Assembly: GCF_902829255.1 (NCBI RefSeq)
Contig: NZ_CADEPK010000029.1
Location: 1-64,000, forward strand
From: Metabacillus niabensis
GTDB taxonomy: Bacteria > Bacillota > Bacilli > Bacillales > Bacillaceae
DNA length: 64,000 bases
Reading direction: 5' to 3'
A program made the position numbers and the translations under genes. Under the pieces are notes generated by a model, which was given only the letters and a program-made list of their open reading frames with translations, was not told the origin of the DNA and did not search any database. Shown piece after piece: positions 25,830 to 37,648 of the stretch. Each line of letters starts with the position of its first letter. Positions within the stretch are counted from its first letter, which is position 1.

Positions 25830-26335
25830 ACTTCATACAAAAATTGATACCTACTTTTTGTAAAATAAATCGAACCCGCTCAAGAATCCACATCCAGTGA
25901 CTTCACCTAATATAAAAGTCTTTACTATCTGCCTTGTGCTACTTATCATACACACATAAAATCCAGTAATTCATACTGGATATGGCTTAGAATTAAATAT
26001 AATGATGAAATTAATCTCTAATTATGGAAGTAAGCTTTTATATGAAGGATCACCTTCATAAGGATTTTTTTTCACAACTTACATAATTCTTTCTTTTAAG
26101 GCTAACTCCTGCTTGAATATCAACTTGTTTATCGACAATTTTTTCATTTGTTTGTCAATTTCCTCTTATAACCATACCATCGTTTTATAAAGGATGATAG
26201 CAATATTTCCACATATCGTGCCTGTTTCTTTTCCCTGCCAACATGTTTCGTTATAATAGTTATACACTGATAAGAAAAACGAAGTGCTGACGGCATTTAT
26301 TGCCAATCGCCGTTTAAAAGGAGAACCTATATAAG
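25830..26335. other. Gene-free gap between spo0F and ywjG with an unassigned plus-strand terminator
   Basis: No reading frame is convincing. An 8-bp inverted repeat (ATCCAGTA/TACTGGAT) lies near 25962-25983. A perfect stem-loop with a T-run lies at 26041-26072. Confidence 0.45.
26041..26070 (+). terminator. Orphan intrinsic terminator on the plus strand
   Basis: TATGAAGG-ATCA-CCTTCATA is a perfect eight-pair stem, followed by AGGATTTTTTTT. No plus-strand gene precedes it: the nearest genes to the left are on the minus strand. It may end a small RNA or an antisense transcript toward the spo0F promoter region. Confidence 0.6.
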
Positions 26336-26878
26336 ATGATGAAAGTTTTCACTACACAATTAACTGGGCATTTTAACAGGATTGTTGATCAGGAGACATT
26401 GGATATTGAGGATAGCTCAAGACTTCTTGCCCAGGCGCTAGTCGGGGAAGGAAATCTATATTTATATGGCCATAAAGAGCTTCATGGTATCGTCTTAGAG
26501 GCTATTTCAAGTAATGAGCCGTTACTAAGAGCAAAGCCCTTGCTTGAACATGACGGGCAAATTACTGAGGTTTCATCTGCTGATAGAGTTCTGTTATTTA
26601 CACATTTTTCAACAGATGAAGAAGCCATTCAAATTGCTAAATCCTTAGCAGAAAAAGGAATTCAGACAGTCGGTGTTTCTGCAATTGCCAAAGATGCTCC
26701 AAAGGGACTCGAATCGATAACTGATTTTCATATCGATTCCAAGCTACGTCAGCCACTTATTCCTGGGGACGACGGGAATCGCTACGGATTTCCAGCTCTT
26801 ATGACATCGTTATATGTGTATTATGCGATTCATTTTACTATTCAGGAAATATTAAGTGAATATGATGAAGAGTTGTAA
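26336..26878 (+). CDS. ywjG: DUF2529 protein YwjG
   Basis: This 180-residue protein has a SIS-like alpha/beta pattern (GNLYLYGHKELHGIVLEA, VLLFTHFSTDEEAIQIAKSL). Its function is unknown. Two ATG codons open it, about 12 bases after AAGGAG. Its place between spo0F and pyrG and its opposite strand match B. subtilis. Confidence 0.85.
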   Translation: MMKVFTTQLTGHFNRIVDQETLDIEDSSRLLAQALVGEGNLYLYGHKELHGIVLEAISSNEPLLRAKPLLEHDGQITEVSSADRVLLFTHFSTDEEAIQIAKSLAEKGIQTVGVSAIAKDAPKGLESITDFHIDSKLRQPLIPGDDGNRYGFPALMTSLYVYYAIHFTIQEILSEYDEEL

Positions 26879-26910
26879 GCAATTAGCTAATGCTAGTTGC
26901 TTTTTATTTT
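26878..26910 (+). terminator. Terminator after ywjG
   Basis: AGCAATTAGC-TAAT-GCTAGTTGCT followed by TTTTATTTT, starting at the stop codon. Confidence 0.85.
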
Positions 26911-27010
26911 ACTTTGGTATATTTTCCGTAGTACCTTATTGCAGAAGTCAGAGAAGCCTATCTGCAGAGTAACCCCATATTCGTTACAATTAGCATCCGC
27001 TAGCTTAACG

Positions 27011-27070
27011 AAAAAAAGCTAACATATCTTAGGGCCTATTGAAAAGGCTTGTCCAAGATACATTAGCTTT
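27011..27070 (-). terminator. Long terminator after pyrG
   Basis: AAAGCTAA pairs with TTAGCTTT, with inner stems (GTATCTT/AAGATAT and GCCT/AGGC), followed by TTTTTT on the minus strand. Confidence 0.85.
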
Positions 27071-27081
27071 CGTTTGTCTTA

Positions 27082-28704
<1,623 letters not shown>

Positions 28705-28799
28705 TTATATGTTTATTTTGTACTAAATGCACTTTGGCATACTCACACCATCGTCATTTGGGAACTTTACTTAAAGAGCCTTCAACTTCCTTAAAAAAC

Positions 28800-28895
28800 C
28801 AACTTAGATAAGAAAAATCCAAGCGCCTTAAAATAGCTTAAGGCAAACAAAACGCAAGTTAATTCCCTTTTCGCTTGTAACCTAAAAGAAGCTAG
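28800..28895. repeat. Possible decayed hairpin element in the pyrG leader
   Basis: AAGAAAAATCCAAGCGCC at the left and AAGCTAGACGC at the right resemble the ends of the interspersed element, and CAAGCG faces CGCTTG. The outer stem is largely lost. A separate hairpin GCCTTAA/TTAAGGC lies inside. Assignment to the family is tentative. Confidence 0.3.
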
Positions 28896-28948
28896 ACGCA
28901 GATCCCTGCACCAAATCTAAGGATAAATGATATACTTGATTACCCGTT

Positions 28949-28988
28949 AAAAATAGAAAGCCCCCTTCCAAACAAGTTGAAAGGGAGC
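28949..28988 (-). promoter_or_regulatory. pyrG attenuator (CTP-responsive terminator)
   Basis: On the mRNA strand GCTCCCTTTC pairs over ten positions with GGAAGGGGGC around a nine-base loop, followed by TTTCTATTTTT. The 5' arm is a C/T-rich tract. In B. subtilis, low CTP causes extra G residues to be added at the GGGC start, and the G-run binds this tract to prevent termination. Start site and tract are both present here. It also ends rpoE transcripts. Confidence 0.85.
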
Positions 28989-29024
28989 GTAAATGTATAA
29001 TATATACAACGATTGCTTTTTTAA

Positions 29025-29066
29025 GAGCCCAAAATAGATTCTACCTAGTTAGATAAGGAAAGTCAA
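29025..29066 (-). promoter_or_regulatory. pyrG promoter with GGGCTC start
   Basis: TTGACT (29066-29061), 17 bp, TAGAAT (29043-29038), seven bases, then GGGCTC from 29030 on the minus strand. The start sequence fits reiterative G addition as known for B. subtilis pyrG. Confidence 0.85.
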
Positions 29067-29077
29067 GATGATTCAGA

Positions 29078-29620
29078 TTAATTTTCTTCCTCATCATCAT
29101 CAAAGTCTTCATCATCTTCTTCATCTAATTCAAACTCATCATCATCGTCGATAAGATCATCGTCATCATCTAAATCGACATCATCTAAATCATCGAAGTC
29201 GTCATCATCTTCTTCGTCATCTGTATCGTCAAAGTCATCTAAATCATCAAAGTCTAAATCGTCTTCAATTTCATCGAAGTCTTCATCCAAATCATCAACA
29301 AGAGCTTTTTTCGCTTTTTTCTTCTTCGGCTTCGTTGTTGTCGGAACAATTTCTTCCTCTATTTGTTCATATGGGTACCATGTACGTAAGCCCCACATGT
29401 TTTCTCCTACACAAATGAAGCGGCCATCAATATTCATATCTGTATAAAATTGTGCAATACGGTCTTCAACCTGTTCTTTAGTTAAACCAAGAAGGGCTGC
29501 AACCTCTTCTACTAATTCGTTAAAAATATAAGGTTTTCTGTTTTCTTTAAACAGTTCATAGGCAACTTCAACCATTGCCATTTCTTTAATTTGCTCTTCT
29601 GTTAATTCCTTAAGACTCAA
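29078..29620 (-). CDS. rpoE: DNA-directed RNA polymerase delta subunit
   Basis: I start at TTG 29620, eight bases after AAAGGGAG, giving 180 residues (the GTG at 29629 overlaps the ribosome site). The N-terminal HARE-HTH domain covers about 1-90 (IAQFYTDMNIDGRF, WGLRTWYPY). After a lysine stretch (PKKKKAKKA) the C-terminal half is almost entirely Asp/Glu, the hallmark of delta. It speeds RNA polymerase recycling and alters start-site response to initiating nucleotides. Confidence 0.95.
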   Translation of the reverse strand: MSLKELTEEQIKEMAMVEVAYELFKENRKPYIFNELVEEVAALLGLTKEQVEDRIAQFYTDMNIDGRFICVGENMWGLRTWYPYEQIEEEIVPTTTKPKKKKAKKALVDDLDEDFDEIEDDLDFDDLDDFDDTDDEEDDDDFDDLDDVDLDDDDDLIDDDDEFELDEEDDEDFDDDEEEN

Positions 29621-29629
29621 GTACGGCAC

Positions 29630-30276
29630 TCCCTTTCTAGGTATCTCATCTATTTATCCGATGTAACTAGCAAGTATTATTGCTTTATCGTACAATCGGA
29701 TAAGTTTCACTAATTTAGCGAGGATTAGAGCCCACGCTTATTGAAAATCTTATTAGATAGAAAAGCTCCTTGCACTCATTGCTATGTCAAAATAGAAGCA
29801 TTTATTTCCTTGCTTCTCATAGAATGATTGCATGAAACAAACATCGAATTTTCACTAATATGAACTTAAATACGATGTTTAGCTTGGCCTTCTATTCCAT
29901 TATGTACTAGGTAAGTCTGCAAATCATACCATTCATTATAAACAAATTCTAGCAGTTTATGCCACAATAATCACGTAAAAATATGCAAAATCTAAGGGGA
30001 CCGTAAAATTCCAGTAAAAAACGGGAAATTCTGCTACAGAAGTGGCGTTCAATTTCTATCAGTTAGAAGGAATTGGAACGTTTTGATTCCTTTGCATTTT
30101 TCCCGCTATCTTTGTACAATGAGGGGAATTTTGTCTCATCATGACCAAATATTATATCGCTGTATTTTTCAGCACTCTTCATATCCTTTATCGTAAAAAC
30201 ATGTACTTTTTTGAAAATAGATTCCATCTTTTCTATACTAGGAATTAAAATAAATGAATAGCATCACTTCAAATAA
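29630..30276. other. Gene-free gap between the TetR gene and rpoE
   Basis: The 0.65-kb gap is AT-rich. I see small inverted repeats (AGAAGC/GCTTCT near 29797-29817; AAGGAAT/ATTCCTT near 30068-30092) but no convincing gene, riboswitch or repeat copy. Confidence 0.5.
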
Positions 30277-30903
30277 TCAGTTCTGCTTCACCATTCCGTG
30301 AGTGATGAAATCTGTTTGAAATTCAATGTATTGCTCTAACGTATAATGCTTTTGTAATGTCCATCTTCTGAATGCCCACATCTCACCTTGAACTACAATG
30401 TTATGAGCAAGAAGCTCACACTGCTGCTCGGTAAGCTGTAGCTCACCTGTATTAACACAAGTTTGGATCATCTGTTTGAATAAATTTGTCATTTCAAGTT
30501 CTTTATTCAGCACATATGGAAGGGCATCCTTTGATAATGATTTTGCCTCCTGATACATGACAAGCACTTCATCCTGCATATCATGGACAACGTAAAAATA
30601 TGTCTTAATGGCCTTTTTCAGGCTTTCAACCGTCCCCTCCTTCGTATCGATATCTTCTTCTAATCTTGAATAGACTTGGTCATAAATCGTATCACATACT
30701 AAATAAAGAACATCTTCCTTTTGGCGAATGTACTCATACAATGTTCCAATGCTAAAGCCTGCCTCACGGGCGATTTCTCTTGTCGTTGTTCGATGGAAGC
30801 CCTTTTCCTTAAATAGAGATACTGCCCCTTTGATCATTTGATCCCGTCGTTTTTCTATTAACTGCTCATCTTTTACAGATGCCTGAATCTGACGTTTTTT
30901 CAT
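30277..30903 (-). CDS. TetR-family regulator of the beta-oxidation cluster
   Basis: This is a 208-residue TetR protein. The N-terminal helix-turn-helix is TTTREIAREAGFSIGTLYEY (about residues 39-58), followed by a helical ligand domain. It ends an operon of fatty-acid degradation genes, so it probably senses an acyl-CoA and controls them. It differs from B. subtilis FadR (YsiA), which is not in this window. The gap to acdA is 53 bp. Confidence 0.85.
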   Translation of the reverse strand: MKKRQIQASVKDEQLIEKRRDQMIKGAVSLFKEKGFHRTTTREIAREAGFSIGTLYEYIRQKEDVLYLVCDTIYDQVYSRLEEDIDTKEGTVESLKKAIKTYFYVVHDMQDEVLVMYQEAKSLSKDALPYVLNKELEMTNLFKQMIQTCVNTGELQLTEQQCELLAHNIVVQGEMWAFRRWTLQKHYTLEQYIEFQTDFITHGMVKQN

Positions 30904-30956
30904 CTATACCTCCCTTAGTCGAAAAAAATGAATTTTACTATTAATAGAAGCTCTAA

Positions 30957-32096
30957 CTATTTTGTTAGCATTCTTGAAATGACAAGACGTTGGATTTCTT
31001 GGGTTCCTTCATAAATTTGCGTTATTTTTGCATCACGCATATATCTTTCCACTGGATAGTCCTTCGTGTACCCATAGCCACCGAATATTTGTACAGCCTC
31101 TGTTGTCACCTTCATCGCTGTATCACCGGCAAAAAGCTTTGACATAGCAGACTCCATCCCATAGGATAGTCCTTCTGATTCCCGCCAAGCAGCTTGATAG
31201 GTTAAAAGCCTGGCAGCCTCAATGCTTGTTGCCATATCAGCTAATTTAAAGCTAATCCCTTGCTGAGCCGCTATCGGTTTTCCGAACTGCTCACGTGTTT
31301 TTGCATAGTCTATTGCAGCATCCAATGCACCTTGGGCAATTCCAACCGCTTGGGCAGCTATACCATTTCTCCCTCCATCTAATGTCATCATCGCAATTTT
31401 GAAGCCTTCACCAAGCTGACCAAGTATGTTCTCCTTTGGTACTTTGCAGTCTTCAAAAATGATCTCAGTTGTTGGTGATGAACGGATTCCTAATTTATGC
31501 TCTTTTTTCCCGATCGAAAAGCCGGCAAAATCCTTTTCTATGATAAAGGCTGTTGTTTTTTTGCTTTTACTCGTTGCGTCCGTTACAGCAAACACGATAT
31601 AAATATCAGCAATGCCCCCGTTTGTAATAAAAATTTTTGAACCGTTTATTACATAATGATCCCCTACTAATCTCGCATTTGTTTTCATACTCCCTGCATC
31701 TGATCCAGATCCGGGTTCTGTTAAACCATAAGCACCGATTTTTTCACCTAATGCTAGAGGCTTTAAATACGTTTGCTTTTGTGCCTCTGTTCCGAACTTA
31801 TAGAGGGGCCAGCAGGCTAAGGATGTATGAGCTGATAACGTTACACCAGTTGAAGCACAAACTCTTGATAATTCTTCGACTGCAATACAATAAGCTAAAT
31901 AGTCACTGCCAATTCCACCGTATTGCTCAGGCCAAGGGATACCTGTTAGTCCGAGCTCAGCCATCTTCGTAAAGATGTCTCGATAAAAAAGCTCCTGCTC
32001 ATCACGTTCTGCTGCAGTTGGTTCCACTTCCTTTTTAGCAAAATCCCTTACTGTTTTTCGAAGCATTTCATGTTCTTCTGAAAGCATAAACTGCAT
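30957..32096 (-). CDS. acdA: Acyl-CoA dehydrogenase
   Basis: The likely start is ATG 32096, seven bases after AGGGGG, giving 379 residues. This FAD enzyme makes the trans-2 double bond in the first step of beta-oxidation. Family motifs are [51 protein letters not shown] and [33 protein letters not shown], in which the Glu of YEGT is the catalytic base. It follows a second dehydrogenase by 11 bp. Confidence 0.93.
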   Translation of the reverse strand: MQFMLSEEHEMLRKTVRDFAKKEVEPTAAERDEQELFYRDIFTKMAELGLTGIPWPEQYGGIGSDYLAYCIAVEELSRVCASTGVTLSAHTSLACWPLYKFGTEAQKQTYLKPLALGEKIGAYGLTEPGSGSDAGSMKTNARLVGDHYVINGSKIFITNGGIADIYIVFAVTDATSKSKKTTAFIIEKDFAGFSIGKKEHKLGIRSSPTTEIIFEDCKVPKENILGQLGEGFKIAMMTLDGGRNGIAAQAVGIAQGALDAAIDYAKTREQFGKPIAAQQGISFKLADMATSIEAARLLTYQAAWRESEGLSYGMESAMSKLFAGDTAMKVTTEAVQIFGGYGYTKDYPVERYMRDAKITQIYEGTQEIQRLVISRMLTK

Positions 32097-32107
32097 CACC
32101 AATCCCC

Positions 32108-33244
32108 CTAACTTTTTAGAAGATGCTTACTAATTACAATTCGTTGAATTTCACTCGTTCCTTCATAGATTTCACAAACCTTTGCATCACGAAAAAATCG
32201 TTCAGCAGGAAACTTATCTGTATATCCTTCATCACCGAGAAGCTGTACGGCTTCTGTTGCATTTTCCATCGCTGTTTTTGAAGCGAATAACTTCGCAATT
32301 GCCGCTTGTTTCCCACAAGAAAGGCCATTCCCCTTTAAATATGCAGCTTGATAGACTAGTAGCTCTGCCGCTTTCACCTTTGTCGCCATATCTGCAAGCT
32401 TGAACGCTAAGCCTTGTTCAATTGGACGCTGCGATTCAGTGCTTCGTTTTTTTAAAAAGTTTGTTGCAACATGTAAAGCAGCTTCCGCAATGCCAAGCGC
32501 CTGGGCGGCAATACCAATTCGTCCACCATCAAGGACTGACATCGCCATTTTAAAGCCATCTCCTTCATTACCAAGGAGGTTTTCTAACGGTACCTTTGCC
32601 TCATCGAAAAGAAGCTGGACAGTTCTTGAACCGTGTAACCCCATTTTCTGTTCATCATGTCCAAAGCTAAAGCCATCTGTTTCCTTATCCACGATAAAAG
32701 CTGATATTCCCCTGTTACCTTTAGACTGATTTGTTTTTGCAAAGACGATATACGTATTTGCTTCCCCTCCATTTGTTATAAACTGCTTTGCACCGGTTAT
32801 TTCATAGCACGTTTCTTTACGCATCGCACGAGTCGCCATTTTAGCCACATCTGAGCCAGCATTTGCCTCAGTTAAACAAAAGGCCGCTAAGCTTTTACCT
32901 GTCGCTAATTTTTTGAGATACTTTTCCTTTTGCTCCTCTGTTCCGAACATGAATATCGGAAGCGTACCAACAGACGTATGAACAGATAAAATGACGCCAA
33001 GCGCTGCACTTATTTTGGAAATCTCATGAATAGCAATAATATAGGATATAAAATCCTTTCCCGCCCCGCCAAAACATGTTGGGATTGGTATCCCCATCAA
33101 ACCAAGCTCTCCCATTTTTTGTAGAAGGGATGTTGGGAATTCACCGTTTTCCATTTTTCCCACAAAGGGCTCTACCTCGTTTTCGACAAAGTCACGAACC
33201 ATTTTCTGCATCGCCTTTTGTTCCTCTGTTAGCTTAAAATTCAC
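32108..33244 (-). CDS. Acyl-CoA dehydrogenase, second paralogue
   Basis: The 378-residue protein starts with GTG after AAAGGAG. It has the same family layout as its neighbour: [54 protein letters not shown] and [12 protein letters not shown] with the catalytic Glu. The chain contains ARVxxxxK-type differences and a less usual [14 protein letters not shown] segment in place of TREQFGKPI. Its chain-length or branched-chain preference cannot be read from sequence. Confidence 0.9.
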   Translation of the reverse strand: MNFKLTEEQKAMQKMVRDFVENEVEPFVGKMENGEFPTSLLQKMGELGLMGIPIPTCFGGAGKDFISYIIAIHEISKISAALGVILSVHTSVGTLPIFMFGTEEQKEKYLKKLATGKSLAAFCLTEANAGSDVAKMATRAMRKETCYEITGAKQFITNGGEANTYIVFAKTNQSKGNRGISAFIVDKETDGFSFGHDEQKMGLHGSRTVQLLFDEAKVPLENLLGNEGDGFKMAMSVLDGGRIGIAAQALGIAEAALHVATNFLKKRSTESQRPIEQGLAFKLADMATKVKAAELLVYQAAYLKGNGLSCGKQAAIAKLFASKTAMENATEAVQLLGDEGYTDKFPAERFFRDAKVCEIYEGTSEIQRIVISKHLLKS

Positions 33245-33345
33245 TTGATGTCACTCCTTTTTTAAAAAAGCATAATAGCTTTCTTTAGCAACGTAAAAAT
33301 AAGAGCAACCCGATGATGTTAATCTGGGAACAATCTTATTGATGA

Positions 33346-34200
33346 TTATTCATATTGATAAAAGCCTCTGCCAGTTTTTTTCCCTAACCACCCGGCTTTT
33401 ACATAGTTTTTCAGCAATGGACAAGGACGATATTTATCATCACCAAGGCCATTGTGGAGAGTTTCCATAATATATAAGCATGTATCAAGACCGATAAAAT
33501 CTGCCAGTCTAAGCGGTCCCATTGGGTGATTCATTCCAAGCTTCATCACCTCATCAACCGCATCCTTTGTTGCAACACCTTCATAGACAGTGTAAATTGC
33601 TTCATTTATCATCGGCATTAAAATACGGTTAGAGGCAAAGCCAGGATAATCGTTGACCTCGACCGGTGTTTTGTTTAGAGCTTCAGCAAGACTTTTTGTT
33701 TGCTCAAACACATTATCACTAGTCGCTAAGCCGCGAATAATTTCAACTAGCTTCATAACAGGTACAGGGTTCATAAAATGCATGCCTATTACGTTTTCGG
33801 GACGATTTGTTACCGCAGCAATTTCAGTTATCGAGCATGATGATGTGTTTGTCGCAAGAATCGTATAGGGTGGAGCTAATTTATCAAGCTGATAAAATAC
33901 GTCTTTTTTTACCTTGATTTTTTCAACGACAGCTTCAATGACGAAATCAACTGTTTGAACTTGCTCAAGCTTCGTAGTTGTTGTGATTCTTTTGCAAATT
34001 TCCATCATTTCTTGTTTAGCAAGCTTTCCCTTTTCAACTTGCTTCCCAAGCTGGTCCTGAATCAATTGTTTCCCTGTTGAAACAACGGCTTGCTCCAAGT
34101 CATAAAGAATGACAGGAAATCCTGCCATTGCACATACGTGGGCAATTCCTCTACCCATTTGCCCAGCACCAACAACCATGATTTTTAAGCTCCTCATCAT
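33346..34200 (-). CDS. 3-hydroxyacyl-CoA (3-hydroxybutyryl-CoA) dehydrogenase
   Basis: This 284-residue enzyme resembles MmgB/Hbd. It oxidises 3-hydroxyacyl-CoA with NAD(P). The Rossmann motif GAGQMGRGIAHVCAMAG is at about residues 11-27. The active region is ATNTSSCSITEIAA, HFMNPVPVMKLVEIIRG (catalytic His) and NYPGFASNRILMPMINEA-like sequence. Its C-terminal domain has NHPMGPLRLADFIGLD. It lies 15 bp after the thiolase gene, in the same operon. Confidence 0.92.
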   Translation of the reverse strand: MMRSLKIMVVGAGQMGRGIAHVCAMAGFPVILYDLEQAVVSTGKQLIQDQLGKQVEKGKLAKQEMMEICKRITTTTKLEQVQTVDFVIEAVVEKIKVKKDVFYQLDKLAPPYTILATNTSSCSITEIAAVTNRPENVIGMHFMNPVPVMKLVEIIRGLATSDNVFEQTKSLAEALNKTPVEVNDYPGFASNRILMPMINEAIYTVYEGVATKDAVDEVMKLGMNHPMGPLRLADFIGLDTCLYIMETLHNGLGDDKYRPCPLLKNYVKAGWLGKKTGRGFYQYE

Positions 34201-34215
34201 TCATCCTCCTCCCAG

Positions 34216-35394
34216 CTACACTTCAAGCATAATCGCATCACCTTGCCCCCCACCGCTGCATATAGCTGCAATCCCTATACCTCCGCCTCTACGTTTTAAC
34301 TCATACATAAGGGTAAGGATAATTCTCGCACCACTCGCACCGATCGGATGCCCTAACGCAATCGCACCTCCATTGACATTGACTTTGTTCGGATTAAGAT
34401 CATTAATTTGGTTTGCTGCTAATGCAACAGAGGCGAACGCTTCATTTATTTCAAATAAGTCGATGTCATCAATTGTTTTACCGGTCTTTTTAAGAAGATC
34501 GTTTATGACGATTCCTGGTGTTTTTGGGAAATTCTCTGCTTCAACGGCTATAGCTGTATGAGCTACAATTTTTGCGAGCGGCTTACGGTTTTCTCGAATA
34601 GCCCGCTCTTCACTCATAAGGACTAAAGCCGCTGCCCCATCGTTAATACCTGGGGCATTCCCTGCAGTTATTGTTCCGTCATGATCAAAAACAGGGGCTA
34701 GTTTCGCAAGCTGTTCGATTGAAGTATCCTTTCTCGGTGCTTCATCCTTCTCCACAATAATTGGTGCTCCTCTTCTTTGCTGTACCGTTATTGGAATGAT
34801 TTCTCCTGCCAATCGCCCAGCGTTCTGTGCAGAGACGGCGCGCTGATGACTTTGCAATGCCCATTCATCCTGTTGCTCTCGCGTTATGTTTAATTCCTTT
34901 GCTGTCCGATTACCGTAAGTACCCATATGGACTCCTGTAAAGCTGCAGGTTAAGCCATCATGGATCATTAAATCCTTTACAGGGGTATCACCCATTTTGA
35001 TTCCGAAGCGTGCTTTAGGTAAAAGATATGGTGCATTACTCATTGATTCCATCCCACCAGCTACAATTACCTCTTCATCTCCAGCACGAATGATTTGATC
35101 CGCTAAGGTGACAGCTCTTAATCCAGATGCACAAACTTTATTAATTGTTTCTGTTTTCACATCCCAAGCAAGACCCGCCGCCCGTGCAGCCTGGCGCGAC
35201 GGAATCTGCCCTTGCCCACCTTGGAGCACTTGACCAAATATCACCTCCTGAACTTCATTTCCATCAATATTTGCTCTTTTTATCGATTCCTTAATAGCGA
35301 TACCACCAAGTTCAATTGCGGTAAAGGACGCCAATGCTCCACCGAATTTACCAAATGGTGTCCGTGCCCCACTTAAAATTACTGTCGTTGTCAT
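34216..35394 (-). CDS. Acetyl-CoA acyltransferase (thiolase)
   Basis: This 392-residue thiolase cleaves 3-ketoacyl-CoA (or condenses two acetyl-CoA). The acylated cysteine is in NKVCASGLRAV (about residue 88). The C-terminal motifs NVNGGAIALGHPIGASGARI (catalytic His) and IAAICSGGGQGDA (second Cys) are present. It follows fadF by 16 bp and precedes the hydroxyacyl-CoA dehydrogenase. Confidence 0.94.
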   Translation of the reverse strand: MTTTVILSGARTPFGKFGGALASFTAIELGGIAIKESIKRANIDGNEVQEVIFGQVLQGGQGQIPSRQAARAAGLAWDVKTETINKVCASGLRAVTLADQIIRAGDEEVIVAGGMESMSNAPYLLPKARFGIKMGDTPVKDLMIHDGLTCSFTGVHMGTYGNRTAKELNITREQQDEWALQSHQRAVSAQNAGRLAGEIIPITVQQRRGAPIIVEKDEAPRKDTSIEQLAKLAPVFDHDGTITAGNAPGINDGAAALVLMSEERAIRENRKPLAKIVAHTAIAVEAENFPKTPGIVINDLLKKTGKTIDDIDLFEINEAFASVALAANQINDLNPNKVNVNGGAIALGHPIGASGARIILTLMYELKRRGGGIGIAAICSGGGQGDAIMLEV

Positions 35395-35410
35395 CCTTTT
35401 CTCCCCTTTA

Positions 35411-37507
35411 TTAGCTATTAAATATCGATTTTTCTAATAGTTCTGCGACATCATATGTGCTTACTGTTGCCTCAACCTCCTTAGCTTTCGTGCCATCGCT
35501 TAGCATTGTTAAACAATACGGACAGCCCGAGCTAATAATCGTCGGTTTTACGGCAAGAGCTTGTTCTGTTCTTGCTACATTAATGCGGCTGCCTGTATCC
35601 TCTTCCATCCACATTAATCCTCCACCTGCACCACAGCACATTCCTGTTTCGCGGTTTCGTTTCATTTCTACTAGAGTGACTCCGGGAATTGCTTTAATAA
35701 CCTGGCGTGGGGCATCGTAAACATCATTGTAGCGCCCTAGATAGCAGGAATCATGAAAGGTAATCGTCTCATTTACTGCATGAACTGGTTTTAACCTGCC
35801 TTCCTCAACTAATTTAGCTAGCAGTTCAGTATGGTGATACACCTCTGCTTCAAGTCCAAAGTCCGGATATTCATTTTTAAATGTGTTATAGGCATGAGGA
35901 TCAATCGTAACGATTTTTTTCACATTATGCTTGGTAAATTCCTCGATATTCTTTGTTGCAAAATCCTGGAACAAAAATTCATTCCCAAGTCGACGTGGAG
36001 TGTCACCTGAGTTTTTCTCTCGATTTCCTAGAATCGCAAACTTCACCCCAGCCTTATTTAAAAGTCTTGCAAAGGAGAGGGCGATTTTTTGACTACGGTT
36101 GTCAACCGAGCCCATTGAGCCGACCCAAAATAAATATTCAAACTCTTCCCCGACCTTTTGCATTTCCTTTACTGTCGGGATGGAAATTTCTTCATTAAGT
36201 TCCCGCCATGACCCCTTTTCTTTTCGATTTAATCCCCATGGATTTCCTTGTCTCTCGATATTAGTCATCGCCCGCTGTGCATCAGCATCTAATTTCCCCT
36301 CTGTTAAGACTAGGTAACGGCGCAAATCAATAATCTTATCGACATGCTCATTCATCACTGGACATTGGTCTTCACAATTGCGGCATGTTGTACACGCCCA
36401 AATTTCTTCTTCGGTAATGACATCTCCAATTAGCGATGGATTGTATTCAAATGCAGTTGCTGCTGACTCGTTTGCACTAGCACCTGCTGCCATCAGCGCA
36501 ATTTGGTTTCCCTTCGTCTTACTAAAGGCTGCAGTGGGAACCCATGGCTGCCTTTGCGTAACTGCAGCACCTGTTAGTGTTAAATGGTCACGTAGCTTGG
36601 TAATCAAATCCATTGGTGAGAGAAGTTTCCCCGTTCCAGTTGCTGGGCACATACTTGTGCATCGTCCACATTCCACACAGGCATAGAGATCTACTAATTG
36701 CTTTTGGGTAAAATCTTGAATATTCCCAACACCAAATGTTTCTTGTGATTCATCTTCAAAATCAATTTTTTCAAGCTTTCCCGGATTTGTTAATCGATTT
36801 AAAAACACATTTGCAGGTCCTGCAATTAAATGAGCATGTTTAGATTGAGGTACGTAAACTAAAAATGATAATAAGAAGAGTAAGTGGATCCACCATGCAA
36901 AATAGAATAGGACAACTGCGCCAGATTCTCCGACAAAGCTTAAAATTACCGCAAAACATGAGGCAATCGGCTCAGACCATGTCAGTCCTTCCTCGTGCCA
37001 AATAAGTGCCATTCCATTCCCTAAAAGGACAGATAGCATTAATCCCCCGATAAATAATAGGACTAACCCAGATTTAAATCCTCGCTTTAGTCGGACAAGC
37101 TTTTCTATATAGCGACGATGGAATGCCCAAGCAACGGCAACTAAAATCATAAACGTGACAATTTCCTGAAAAAATGTAAAAGCCGGATATAGCGGTCCTA
37201 ACGGAAGATGTCTTCCTGGCATAAGTCCTTTGATAATAAAATCAATCGCTCCAAATTGAACGAGAATAAATCCATAAAAAAACATGACATGAATAATCCC
37301 ACTTTTTTTATCCTTTAAAAGCTTCTTTTGTCCAAAGACATTAATCCAAATGTTATGGAATCGCTCTTTCATTCGATGCTCAAATTCAACCTTTTTTCCA
37401 AGTCGAATATAAGCTAGCCTCGTTTTTATTAAGTACACAAACAAATGAATTGCGTAAGCGGTTACAATAACAAATGCCACAAAATTTGCCACAAGTAGCC
37501 AAGTCAT
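35411..37507 (-). CDS. fadF: Membrane iron-sulfur oxidoreductase FadF (YwjF)
   Basis: This 698-residue protein has five or six membrane helices (about 1-230) resembling a nitrate-reductase gamma domain. Two 4Fe-4S cluster sites follow (CVECGRCTSMCPATG and CTTCRNCEDQCP, about 275-405), then CCG-type domains ending in MCCGAGGGLMWMEE. It is the likely membrane acceptor that passes electrons from acyl-CoA dehydrogenases through electron-transfer flavoprotein to quinone. No etfAB genes are in the window. It is the first gene of the beta-oxidation operon. Confidence 0.92.
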   Translation of the reverse strand: MTWLLVANFVAFVIVTAYAIHLFVYLIKTRLAYIRLGKKVEFEHRMKERFHNIWINVFGQKKLLKDKKSGIIHVMFFYGFILVQFGAIDFIIKGLMPGRHLPLGPLYPAFTFFQEIVTFMILVAVAWAFHRRYIEKLVRLKRGFKSGLVLLFIGGLMLSVLLGNGMALIWHEEGLTWSEPIASCFAVILSFVGESGAVVLFYFAWWIHLLFLLSFLVYVPQSKHAHLIAGPANVFLNRLTNPGKLEKIDFEDESQETFGVGNIQDFTQKQLVDLYACVECGRCTSMCPATGTGKLLSPMDLITKLRDHLTLTGAAVTQRQPWVPTAAFSKTKGNQIALMAAGASANESAATAFEYNPSLIGDVITEEEIWACTTCRNCEDQCPVMNEHVDKIIDLRRYLVLTEGKLDADAQRAMTNIERQGNPWGLNRKEKGSWRELNEEISIPTVKEMQKVGEEFEYLFWVGSMGSVDNRSQKIALSFARLLNKAGVKFAILGNREKNSGDTPRRLGNEFLFQDFATKNIEEFTKHNVKKIVTIDPHAYNTFKNEYPDFGLEAEVYHHTELLAKLVEEGRLKPVHAVNETITFHDSCYLGRYNDVYDAPRQVIKAIPGVTLVEMKRNRETGMCCGAGGGLMWMEEDTGSRINVARTEQALAVKPTIISSGCPYCLTMLSDGTKAKEVEATVSTYDVAELLEKSIFNS

Positions 37508-37648
37508 TTCTTCTCCCCCTTTTCCCGATTACATGTTGTTAAACAAAGGTCTTTTCCCCTTAAAGACGTTGTCTAGCTTTTTCATTATTCTATAACATCC
37601 ACCCTACTTACATCTTATGAATGACATCTATACGTTTATGATAAATAA

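Noticed and set aside
29078-29320. Low-complexity acidic coding tract as a possible repeat element
   Set aside because: It is the normal Asp/Glu-rich C-terminal tail of RNA polymerase delta.
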